Assembly (NCBI GenBank): GCA_026932145.1
Contig: JAIXKT010000037.1
Coordinates: 1 to 64,000, forward strand
Length of the DNA: 64,000 nucleotides
Direction of reading: 5' to 3'
DNA from: Bacteroidia bacterium
GTDB lineage: Bacteria > Bacteroidota > Bacteroidia > J057 > JAIXKT01
Every line of letters begins with the position of its first letter. The stretch's first letter is position 1. Below are positions 36,431 through 52,709 of this stretch, in pieces. The position numbers and the translations under genes are program-made. The notes beneath the pieces are model-generated. The model was not told where the DNA came from. It did not search any database and saw only the letters and a program-made list of their open reading frames with translations.

Positions 36431-37000
36431 ATGTTCTTGAAAATCAATCATATAGTAGATTTGCATGATGCAAGGTATGCTGCTGCCGAAGGAGTGCATT
36501 CGATAACGCTCTGTGCGGATAGAAACCATCATCATAATTTATCGGAATCTATGATAGCTGAGTTTATCTCTTGGCTATCGGGAATAGAGGTTCTTTTAGA
36601 CTTAGGAACTGATTATGAGCAAATTTCTTTGTGCCGAAAATATAATCTTGGTGCGCAGATACGCTTTAGCAAGGACTTTTCTAAGATAGATTTTCAACCC
36701 AAAATAATTACTTACTCCATAGAAGAAATCAGATATTTACCGCAAGTTTCTGATAATCAATATTATGAATTTATTTTTCCGAGCTTTACCCAGCCTAAAT
36801 TAGTTAAAGAGGTTTCTGGCTTTATTGGGAATAAGAATATTATCATACAAGCTGATTCAATGCCGGAGGAGTATTTTTCCCAATTAAAGCCGGTAGGTTG
36901 GGCTTGGGAGAATAAGCTAAAATTAGATAATGGGCTGTTAGATTTTGATGAATTTGAGAGAATTTATCAGGAAGTTTCTGCAGTATCCAAAATCCGTTAA
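36431..37000 (+). CDS. TrpF-like barrel protein with altered active site
   Basis: The 189-residue protein resembles phosphoribosylanthranilate isomerase in outline: it starts MFLKINHIVDLHDARYAAAEGV, comparable to the VKICGITxxEDA opening of TrpF, and ends GLLDFDEFERIYQEV, comparable to the TrpF tail. The catalytic Cys of KICG is replaced (KINH) and the length is about 10-20 residues shorter than TrpF. I therefore call it a relative of unknown function, not an isomerase. No trp genes are nearby. The similarity is weak and read by eye. Confidence 0.45.
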   Translation: MFLKINHIVDLHDARYAAAEGVHSITLCADRNHHHNLSESMIAEFISWLSGIEVLLDLGTDYEQISLCRKYNLGAQIRFSKDFSKIDFQPKIITYSIEEIRYLPQVSDNQYYEFIFPSFTQPKLVKEVSGFIGNKNIIIQADSMPEEYFSQLKPVGWAWENKLKLDNGLLDFDEFERIYQEVSAVSKIR

Positions 37001-37037
37001 ACAAAAAGTCTAATATTAACGTCTAAAAATTATTGAG

Positions 37038-39743
37038 CTACCAAGATAGAGTAGCTGAGGTAGCTAATAGCTGAATTTCAGCAATTTTGGCTGCAAACTG
37101 TTGATTTATCAAGCGATTTAGTGAACGCTCGTAATTTTCAATTGCTTGTGTAGCTTCCCACAGACTAATATGGCCGTTTTTCAACTTGTTTAAGGCAGAG
37201 TTTGATAATGATTCTGCTAACAGGATATTTTGTCTTTCATTGCGAAGTTGCTGTATTGCCGTTTGGTATGCTTCCCAGTCTTTTTTGAATTTTATTTGCT
37301 GATTTTGCCTTGCGCCTTGCAGTTTTTGATATTGAATTTGTTGCTGTATATTACTCGATTCGATGGTGCGTTTAGCTGCTCCTCCGGAAAAAATAGGCAC
37401 AGAAAGCGAAATTCCGGCACTTGGCCCATAATTTTGATTCAATAAACTAAAACCTGCTGCAGCCTGACTTAAACTGTAGTTGTAGCCGGCAGAAAGCCGT
37501 AATGTAGGAAAACGTAATGATTGTGCCTCTTTTGAAAGCCAAACTCCAACTTCAACATCAGCTAAGGCAGATAGCAAGTAGGGATGTTTGCTAAGGTTAG
37601 AATAGAGTTTGGAATATTGCAGGGTAGTGTCAATATCAAAATTTTCCGGAAAACGATAGGAAGAATCAGGGGAAACCTGTATTTGCTCCAGCAAGTCAAA
37701 TTCTGCGTATTTTAGCATAAGTTTTTGACTTTCAAAGTTTTGTACGGCTACATTTTTGTCAAATTCTGCTTGCTGAAACTCATCTTGGGTGCTACGCCCC
37801 ATATCAATGCGTTGCTGAATAATCTGTAATTTGTTTTGAGCTGTTTCGATAAGTTTTTGGCTTGTTTTGAGATAAGCCTGTTGCCGGAGCACGTCATAAT
37901 ATTTCAGTAAAGTGGCAGAAGCTGTTTCTAAAATAGTAAGGTCGAGATTATACCGAGCTTGTGAATCCAGAACAGCTAACCGTTTTTGGGTGGCCTGTAT
38001 TTTCCAACCATTGAATAACGTCCATGTTCCGGCTAACTGTGAGTTGAGGCTATTGGAAGAAGCATAGTTTTTTTCAATGATAGTTCCGTTGCTTAGCTTT
38101 TGGTATAAATTAGATAGCTGCGGATTATCGTTTAGTGTTAGCGTAACTACCGGCAATGCACCTGCAATACTAGGGTGATTGTTTATATGTGCTATATCAG
38201 CTTGACTACGAGCTACTTGAATCTGATAATGATTTTTTAAAGCAGCATCAACGGCTTGTCGAGCTGTTAGGGTTTGCTGAGCAACTACTTTTCCGCCCAT
38301 AAATGAAAATAACAGAAGAATAGCTGCCTTTTTAAAGAAAGAATGAAAATTGAACATTTTTTTCCAACTATGTAGGTCAAATAAGCGTGAGTCTGTGGTA
38401 GATTGCCGGGATAAATACACTGCGATGGGAGCTGTAACCAAGATGGGAATCCAAACTCCTAACCATGTTGGTAGTACATCTTCGCGGGCTAATTTTTTCC
38501 CTTGTGTCATCAAAACATAAAATAAAATAAAGAAACCAATAGAAATGATAACCGGCATTCCTAAGCCTCCCTTTCTGATGATTGCTCCTAAGGGCGCTCC
38601 AATGTATAGAAATATAATACAAGCAATTGGTAAGCAGAACTTTAAATGATATTCGATACTATATTTAGCTTCACTTCTTTGTAATTCTGAATTGCGCAGG
38701 CGGGCAACTTCTAAATAATTCAGTGAGCCGCGAACCGAATTAAGGGTTCTTTGGCATATCTCTTTGCGCTGGTGCTGCGGGAATAAGCTAAGTGGATTGG
38801 AAAAAGTAGTGGTATCAGCATTATTATGCTTCTGTAAACGGGTTTCAAACATAAATTGTGGGTGTAAAAATAAACGGGTTTCTTCGGCAATAGTTTTGCG
38901 AAACTTTTTCATAGAATCTAAGGCAGTCCCAATCTCTTGAATATTTAACATATATTGATGAGAGGCAAATAGCTGCTCGTCAGTTTTATTAAGAGAAAAT
39001 CCGGTTAGGTCAAATCGGTATCTTAATGTATCAAAATAGAAGCGGGTATAAGTCCATTTTTGGGTTTTTCCGGGTTCAGGAACAGGTTCATTATGCTGGC
39101 TACCATGAAAAAGTGTCATCATCATAGAGCGCTTATCCGGTGAAATAATCATACTGCCGGAATCTGCTAAGATTCGCTGAACAACTCCGCGATTTTGGGT
39201 ATGGTCATAAATCTGAACATCATACAAAGTATTGGTTTCCGGATTTTTTCCAGAAATGCGTAAAGTATAACCATCTATGCCGTGATAAAATAATCCGGGC
39301 TTCAAAACAAGTTCGGGCTTAGTTTGTTGCACATCATATAACAAACTATACAATTTAAGGTTCGCTATCGGAATCAAATAAAAAGACAATGCAAAAGCAA
39401 CTCCCATCAGCAAAATAGTAACCAAAGCCAATGGATTAATGACCCGAAAGAGGCTGATTCCGGCGGATTTGATGGCTGCTAATTCATAGTTTTCCCCTAA
39501 TTTGCCAAGTGTCATTAAAGAAGCTAATAAAATAGCCAAGGGTAACGCCAGCAAACAAAGTGAGGCACTAGCATAGCAAAATAGCTGCATAATGACCCAA
39601 GTACCAAACCCTTTTCCAAAAATATCATCCTGATATTTTGCTAAAAATTGTAGCACTAATATGAAAAGTGTTACCGAGAACCCAGCAGCGAAAGGCCCTA
39701 TGAAAGAGCGCAGAATAAGAAGGTGAAGTTTTTTTAAAAACAA
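37038..39743 (-). CDS. in-frame fusion of LptF/LptG-family permease and TolC-family outer-membrane protein
   Basis: The 901-residue frame has two complete parts. Residues 1-462 (38358-39743) are an LptF/LptG permease of the LPS export machinery: six transmembrane segments, with a large periplasmic domain between the third and fourth and the family tail TTDSRLFDLHSW. Residues 463-901 (37038-38357) are a TolC-family protein: a signal-peptide-like stretch (FFKKAAILLLFSFMGG.. VVAQQ), then LTARQAVDAALKNHYQI, and long coiled-coil helices with ATQAIENYERSLNRL near the end. The join runs through an A7 tract next to an internal ATG (38357). The two parts may be separate genes joined by an indel or by slippage, or a true polyprotein cleaved at the internal signal peptide. 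The partner genes of either system are not adjacent. Confidence 0.85.
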   Translation of the reverse strand: MFLKKLHLLILRSFIGPFAAGFSVTLFILVLQFLAKYQDDIFGKGFGTWVIMQLFCYASASLCLLALPLAILLASLMTLGKLGENYELAAIKSAGISLFRVINPLALVTILLMGVAFALSFYLIPIANLKLYSLLYDVQQTKPELVLKPGLFYHGIDGYTLRISGKNPETNTLYDVQIYDHTQNRGVVQRILADSGSMIISPDKRSMMMTLFHGSQHNEPVPEPGKTQKWTYTRFYFDTLRYRFDLTGFSLNKTDEQLFASHQYMLNIQEIGTALDSMKKFRKTIAEETRLFLHPQFMFETRLQKHNNADTTTFSNPLSLFPQHQRKEICQRTLNSVRGSLNYLEVARLRNSELQRSEAKYSIEYHLKFCLPIACIIFLYIGAPLGAIIRKGGLGMPVIISIGFFILFYVLMTQGKKLAREDVLPTWLGVWIPILVTAPIAVYLSRQSTTDSRLFDLHSWKKMFNFHSFFKKAAILLLFSFMGGKVVAQQTLTARQAVDAALKNHYQIQVARSQADIAHINNHPSIAGALPVVTLTLNDNPQLSNLYQKLSNGTIIEKNYASSNSLNSQLAGTWTLFNGWKIQATQKRLAVLDSQARYNLDLTILETASATLLKYYDVLRQQAYLKTSQKLIETAQNKLQIIQQRIDMGRSTQDEFQQAEFDKNVAVQNFESQKLMLKYAEFDLLEQIQVSPDSSYRFPENFDIDTTLQYSKLYSNLSKHPYLLSALADVEVGVWLSKEAQSLRFPTLRLSAGYNYSLSQAAAGFSLLNQNYGPSAGISLSVPIFSGGAAKRTIESSNIQQQIQYQKLQGARQNQQIKFKKDWEAYQTAIQQLRNERQNILLAESLSNSALNKLKNGHISLWEATQAIENYERSLNRLINQQFAAKIAEIQLLATSATLSW
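38355..38363 (-). other. A7 homopolymer and internal ATG at the permease/TolC junction
   Basis: On the coding strand the sequence is GGAAAAAAATG, with seven A residues (38357-38363) of which the last is the A of an in-frame ATG (38357-38355). One extra A would end the permease at a TAA 12 codons later (WKKNVQFSFFL) and leave the TolC part to start at this ATG. Confidence 0.7.
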
Positions 39744-39749
39744 CGGAAT

Positions 39750-40385
39750 TTACAAATATTTAAGTTGAATTTCTGCGATAGTTTCCCGAATTCCCCGTGC
39801 CGGTGAAGCCTCTCCAATAACTTTAAACTCCCAATTTTGCCCAGAACGAACTAATTTAGCCAAAATCATCGTAACGTGCCCAGAAAAAGAACGCTCCGAA
39901 GAACAGTTATAGGTTGCAAAAACTTCCTGCACATATTTAGGAGTACCTTCATAAATGCGAATCTTGGAATAGGGAATATGCGCAAAATCCTGATTTTTAA
40001 AGGAATTTAAAAAAAAAACAATTTGCTCAATAGCCGGATTTATTTTGGAAAGTGTAACGCTAATTACTTCATTATCAAGATCATCATCACGCCCTAAATC
40101 ACCTTGGCGGTCATCTCCGCTATGCTGAACAGCTCCATCTGCCGAAATAAGTTTATTAAAGAAAATAGTATCAACGTTGTTTTTTTTATTATCAAATAAC
40201 GAAACGCTTGCATCTAAATCAACGGTTTCGGTTTGTTGAAATAAGTTAAAAAAAAATGAATGCTGAATAGCCCCCCAATTTACCCCAACGCAAATATGCT
40301 CTAACTTTGCCCCTTGTTTTTCTAAAGAGATAGAACTGCCCTTGCTGAGATTGATTCCGGTTTTTTTGTCTAAGTTGATTCCCAT
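39750..40385 (-). CDS. TerD-family calcium-binding protein
   Basis: The 211-residue protein has the TerD fold signature: GINLSKGSSISLEKQ, a VDLDASVSLFD strand and an acidic cluster GDDRQGDLGRDDDLDNE that fits the calcium-binding loop, then SKIRIYEGTP. TerD proteins occur in tellurite-resistance and stress operons. It starts three bases after the stop of a second TerD gene. No terA, terB, terC or ATPase genes are seen, so a stress or sensing role independent of tellurite is likely. Confidence 0.88.
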   Translation of the reverse strand: MGINLDKKTGINLSKGSSISLEKQGAKLEHICVGVNWGAIQHSFFFNLFQQTETVDLDASVSLFDNKKNNVDTIFFNKLISADGAVQHSGDDRQGDLGRDDDLDNEVISVTLSKINPAIEQIVFFLNSFKNQDFAHIPYSKIRIYEGTPKYVQEVFATYNCSSERSFSGHVTMILAKLVRSGQNWEFKVIGEASPARGIRETIAEIQLKYL

Positions 40386-40388
40386 TTC

Positions 40389-40949
40389 TCAGGTATATTT
40401 ATTTACATAGCCTTCTAAGCCAATTTTAGTGCCATTTCCGGTAGCTTGAAATTGCCATTCGTTATTTTCTCTACGCAGCCGCCCAAATTCCACCTCAGTC
40501 ATGTCGGAAAATTCGCTTCCTAAGTTATATCGTAAGATTTCCCGCTTGGTATCCACATCCACAATTCTGATGTAGGCATCGGCAAGTAACCCGAAATGCT
40601 GCCGTTTGGCTATCCCGTCATGGATACTTACTATAATGATAATTTCTTGAATAACAGCATCTACACTTGCAAGGTTTGCCAAAACCATTTCGTCATCATC
40701 ATCACCGATACCGCTCCGGTTATCACCAGTATGCTGAACAGATCCGTCCGGAGACTTCAAATTATTATAAAATATAAAAAACTCATCTACGGGTACTTTT
40801 CCGCTACTACTTAGCATAAAAATAGAAGCATCTAAGTCTAATGCTTGGGTAGTTTTAAGCTCCCAACCCAACCCAATAAGGGCTTTTTTGAGGCCAGGTT
40901 CTTGTTTTGTAAGGTTAAACTTACCTCCCTTTTGTAGGTTAATTGCCAT
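40389..40949 (-). CDS. TerD-family calcium-binding protein
   Basis: The 186-residue paralogue begins MAINLQKGGKFNLTKQEPGL and has LDLDASIFML, the acidic DNRSGIGDDDDE loop for calcium, and ends with GLEGYVNKYT. It is closer to the TerD/TerZ consensus than its neighbour. It is the first gene of a TerD-TerD-permease/TolC run, all on the reverse strand and separated by three and six bases, so all may share one transcript. Confidence 0.9.
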   Translation of the reverse strand: MAINLQKGGKFNLTKQEPGLKKALIGLGWELKTTQALDLDASIFMLSSSGKVPVDEFFIFYNNLKSPDGSVQHTGDNRSGIGDDDDEMVLANLASVDAVIQEIIIIVSIHDGIAKRQHFGLLADAYIRIVDVDTKREILRYNLGSEFSDMTEVEFGRLRRENNEWQFQATGNGTKIGLEGYVNKYT

Positions 40950-41340
40950 AACACATCACACTTCGAGCCGCAAAATAACAAAATTTAATACTATCTTTCT
41001 AATATATCAAATGTAATCCCAAACCTTAAAAAAAAGAAAAAACGAATAAACAAAAAAAGTAAACAAAATGACAAAATTCCGAGTTTTAGCAAAATTTCAA
41101 ATAATCACAAATTGACGTATTGTTGTTGTTTTGTGTATGAATAATAACAAGAAAACATAAAAGGCTGATTATAAATTAGATAGTATATTATAGAAAATAA
41201 ATATGTTATAATATTGATAGTTATTGACTATATTGTAATGCAAAATAGTTGAATAAAAACAAAAAAAAACACTTATTCGTTGTAAAAGTGATTTTTATTT
41301 AATATTTTTGGAGTTCGGAAGGTGTATAACATTTACCACT
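40950..41340 (+). other. AT-rich divergent intergenic region
   Basis: The 391 bases between the TerD gene and the small secreted protein are very AT-rich with no credible ORF or RNA gene. It must hold promoters for both directions; on the plus strand a good box is at 41303-41310. Several A and T runs (such as those near 41030 and 41255) suggest bent DNA. Confidence 0.6.
41280..41310 (+). promoter_or_regulatory. Bacteroidota promoter upstream of the adhesin operon
   Basis: TATTTTTG (41303-41310) matches TAnnTTTG and is preceded, 20 bases upstream, by GTTG (TTG at 41280-41282), close to the TTTG -33 box. It lies 31 bases before the ATG of the small secreted protein. Confidence 0.5.
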
Positions 41341-41880
41341 ATGAAACGTTTTTTTACAATAATCATACCGCTATTTATCTTATTGATAATGAGCGGTTTT
41401 CGGGACAAAGATGATAAGCCCGAAATGGAGTTTACTTATCGTGTACAAAGCTATCTTACCAGACAAGTTCCTTCATCAAACTTAGACTTCATCTTCTTAA
41501 ATGATGATGATTTAGAAGAGATGATAGCAAAGTATAGATCTGTTTACCCCAGAAAAAAAGAGGAAGAATTACGCGAAGGAGTAATATCCTTAAAAGAGCA
41601 GTCTCGTATCACCAGAAAATTATTTACGAAACTGTATCATTCCGTAGAATCTATGACTTTGGTTGAAAAAAACCAAGATAACGCACATGGCTACCAATGG
41701 TACCGATTAGTCTATGACACCAAACTTGCTAATGGCTTAACCGTAAAATTAGGCTTCGTAACAGTAGGTTTGACCAAAGGGCTTAAAATTGTGGCAATGA
41801 GCCAAGACGATATTAATGCCTATGATAAACTGATGAGAACAAATGAGAAATTATGCCCTACTTGCCCATCCAAAAATTAA
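41341..41880 (+). CDS. small secreted protein of unknown function upstream of giant adhesin
   Basis: The 179-residue protein has a hydrophobic N-terminal segment (about 4-20) that may be a signal peptide, then a charged body rich in Asp, Glu and Lys (GFRDKDDKPEMEF, DDDLEEMIAKYRSVY). Four residues from the end is a CPTCPSK with a Cys-x-x-Cys. I do not recognise the family. ATG at 41341 is preferred over the upstream in-frame ATG at 41308 because the latter overlaps the promoter box. The giant T9SS protein starts seven bases after its stop, so the two are probably co-expressed. Confidence 0.65.
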   Translation: MKRFFTIIIPLFILLIMSGFRDKDDKPEMEFTYRVQSYLTRQVPSSNLDFIFLNDDDLEEMIAKYRSVYPRKKEEELREGVISLKEQSRITRKLFTKLYHSVESMTLVEKNQDNAHGYQWYRLVYDTKLANGLTVKLGFVTVGLTKGLKIVAMSQDDINAYDKLMRTNEKLCPTCPSKN

Positions 41881-41887
41881 ATGAACT

Positions 41888-50716
<8,829 letters not shown>

Positions 50717-50739
50717 TAGCTTTTGAGAAAATTATCAGT

Positions 50740-50778
50740 TGAGGGGCGCAGTTTCCATACAGGAAACTACGCCCCTCA
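50740..50778 (+). terminator. 17-bp stem-loop terminator after the giant surface gene
   Basis: Arms TGAGGGGCGCAGTTTCC (50740-50756) and its complement (50762-50778) pair with one C-A mismatch around a 5-nt loop. No U-run follows, as is common in Bacteroidota terminators. It lies 24 bases after the stop. Confidence 0.75.
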
Positions 50779-50859
50779 GCTTTGATACAAGCCATAGAAA
50801 GAAGCCTATTAAAATTAACTGCGTAGAAATAAAAACCTTTTAAGGCAATAAAAAATATG

Positions 50860-50867
50860 TATCTTTG
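50860..50867 (+). promoter_or_regulatory. Bacteroidota -7 box upstream of rpsU
   Basis: TATCTTTG matches TAnnTTTG and lies 36 bases before the rpsU ATG; the -33 region is weak. Confidence 0.5.
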
Positions 50868-50902
50868 CAACCCAGAAATTTATTGAACAATTAAAAGTTT
50901 TT

Positions 50903-51097
50903 ATGCTTATTGTAAACGTTAAAGAAGGAGAAACAATAGATAAGGCATTACGCCGATTCAAAAAGAAATTTGAACGTACAGGGGTTTTAAAAAAAGTTCG
51001 AGCACGCACGTCCTTTGTAAAACCATCATTAAAGCGCCGAAATGTTATTAAAAAAGCTATTCGCAGAGAGCAATTTTTGCTGGGACTCGATAGTTAA
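50903..51097 (+). CDS. rpsU: 30S ribosomal protein S21
   Basis: The 64-residue basic protein begins MLIVNVKEGETIDKALRRFK and continues KKFERTGVLKKVRAR, typical of S21 in Bacteroidota. S21 sits near the anti-Shine-Dalgarno sequence of 16S rRNA. The strand opposite carries an accidental long frame. It stands between two independent promoters and is likely monocistronic. Confidence 0.96.
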   Translation: MLIVNVKEGETIDKALRRFKKKFERTGVLKKVRARTSFVKPSLKRRNVIKKAIRREQFLLGLDS

Positions 51098-51185
51098 AAA
51101 AGAAATAAATATATAGATTCCTGATACTCACTGGTTTAATAAACTTGTGTTATCAGGATTTTCATATTTAAAAAATCAAAACACT

Positions 51186-52709
51186 ATGCCGGAAAAAATA
51201 TTGATAATCGACTTTGGTTCACAGTACACACAACTAATAGCCAAACGTGTTAGAGAGCTAAATGTATATAGCGAGATTGTGCATTATAGTTCATCAATAG
51301 ATTTGGTCAATGTTTCCGGTATAATTTTATCGGGCGGCCCAGCCTCTGTTTATCAAGAAAATGCACCTGACATTAACTTAGAGCAGTTTTTAGGGAAAGT
51401 TCCTGTATTGGGAATTTGTTATGGTGCTCAGCTATTAGCACACCGCTTAGGGGGCAAGGTTGCAGCATCTTCAGTGCGGGAATATGGGCCAGCAAATTTA
51501 AAACGTACAGCTTTTTCTACTTTATTAGAGCGCTTTCCCAACACAACTCAGGTTTGGATGAGCCACGGTGATGCAATATTAGCTGCACCCAAAGACTTTG
51601 AGATAATTGCAGAAACAGACCAAATTGCAATAATAGCTTTTCAAAATGTAGAAAAAGGAGTTTATGGCCTCCAATTTCATCCAGAAGTTACCCACACAGA
51701 AGAAGGGCTTCAGTATTTTAAAAACTTTATTTTGGGTATCTGTAAAAGCGAGGCAAATTGGACATCACAAGCTATTGTAGAGCAGACAGTTGCTAATTTA
51801 GCTATTCAAATGCCAACAGGAAACGCTGTTTGCGGCCTTTCCGGCGGAGTTGATTCCTCAGTTGCGGCATCATTAGCTCAAAAAGCTATTGGCAAAAGGT
51901 TATTCTGTATTTTTGTAGATAACGGATTGCTACGCCAAAACGAATATGAACAAGTATTAGAACAATATTCGGAAATGGGGCTAACCATAATCCCGATAAA
52001 AGCAGGGGATAAATTTTTAACTGCCTTAAAAGGCGTTATTGACCCAGAAGAAAAAAGAAAAATTATTGGAAAAATATTTGTTGACGTTTTCTTAGAAGAA
52101 GCAGCTAAGATTACGAACGTTTGCTATTTAATACAAGGCACAATCTATCCTGATGTTATTGAGAGCAAATCTGTTAAGGGTCCGAGTGCCAGTATAAAAA
52201 CACATCACAATGTTGGCGGTCTTCCCCAAAATTTACCCCTTACACTTGTAGAGCCACTTCGATTCTTATTTAAAGATGATGTCAGACGGGTAGGAAAAGA
52301 AATCAAAGTTCACAAAGATATTTTGAGGCGGCATCCTTTTCCCGGTCCCGGATTAGCTATTCGCGTAATAGGAGAGATTACCGAAGAACGCTTAGAAATC
52401 CTCAGAAAAGCAGATGCTGTTTTTATACAAGAGTTAAAAAATCAAAATTTGTATAGAACTGTTTGGCAGGCATTTGCGGTACTACTTCCTGTTCAGTCCG
52501 TTGGTGTAATGGGAGACGGACGCACGTATGAGAACGTATTAGCCCTACGAGCCGTTACCTCCATAGACGGAATGACCGCAGACTGGGCAAAGCTGCCTCC
52601 AGAATTTCTATCAGACGTTTCCGCAAAAATTACCAATACAGTACACGGCGTAAACCGAGTAGTTTATGATATTAGCTCTAAACCCCCAGCTACAATAGAA
52701 TGGGAATAA
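51186..52709 (+). CDS. guaA: GMP synthase (glutamine-hydrolysing)
   Basis: The enzyme converts XMP to GMP. The N-terminal amidotransferase has LGICYGAQLLAHRLGG with nucleophile Cys78 and the FHPEVTHTEEG His/Glu; the ATP-pyrophosphatase domain has CGLSGGVDSSVAA. The C-terminal dimerisation domain ends SKPPATIEWE as usual. The ATG at 51186 gives 507 residues; an upstream in-frame TTG at 51147 would add 13 unusual residues. The end overlaps the next gene by ten bases. Confidence 0.96.
   Translation: MPEKILIIDFGSQYTQLIAKRVRELNVYSEIVHYSSSIDLVNVSGIILSGGPASVYQENAPDINLEQFLGKVPVLGICYGAQLLAHRLGGKVAASSVREYGPANLKRTAFSTLLERFPNTTQVWMSHGDAILAAPKDFEIIAETDQIAIIAFQNVEKGVYGLQFHPEVTHTEEGLQYFKNFILGICKSEANWTSQAIVEQTVANLAIQMPTGNAVCGLSGGVDSSVAASLAQKAIGKRLFCIFVDNGLLRQNEYEQVLEQYSEMGLTIIPIKAGDKFLTALKGVIDPEEKRKIIGKIFVDVFLEEAAKITNVCYLIQGTIYPDVIESKSVKGPSASIKTHHNVGGLPQNLPLTLVEPLRFLFKDDVRRVGKEIKVHKDILRRHPFPGPGLAIRVIGEITEERLEILRKADAVFIQELKNQNLYRTVWQAFAVLLPVQSVGVMGDGRTYENVLALRAVTSIDGMTADWAKLPPEFLSDVSAKITNTVHGVNRVVYDISSKPPATIEWE

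Noticed and set aside
39750-40949. Tellurite-resistance operon
   Set aside because: Only two TerD genes are present, without TerA, TerB, TerC or TerZ-type partners or an ATPase.
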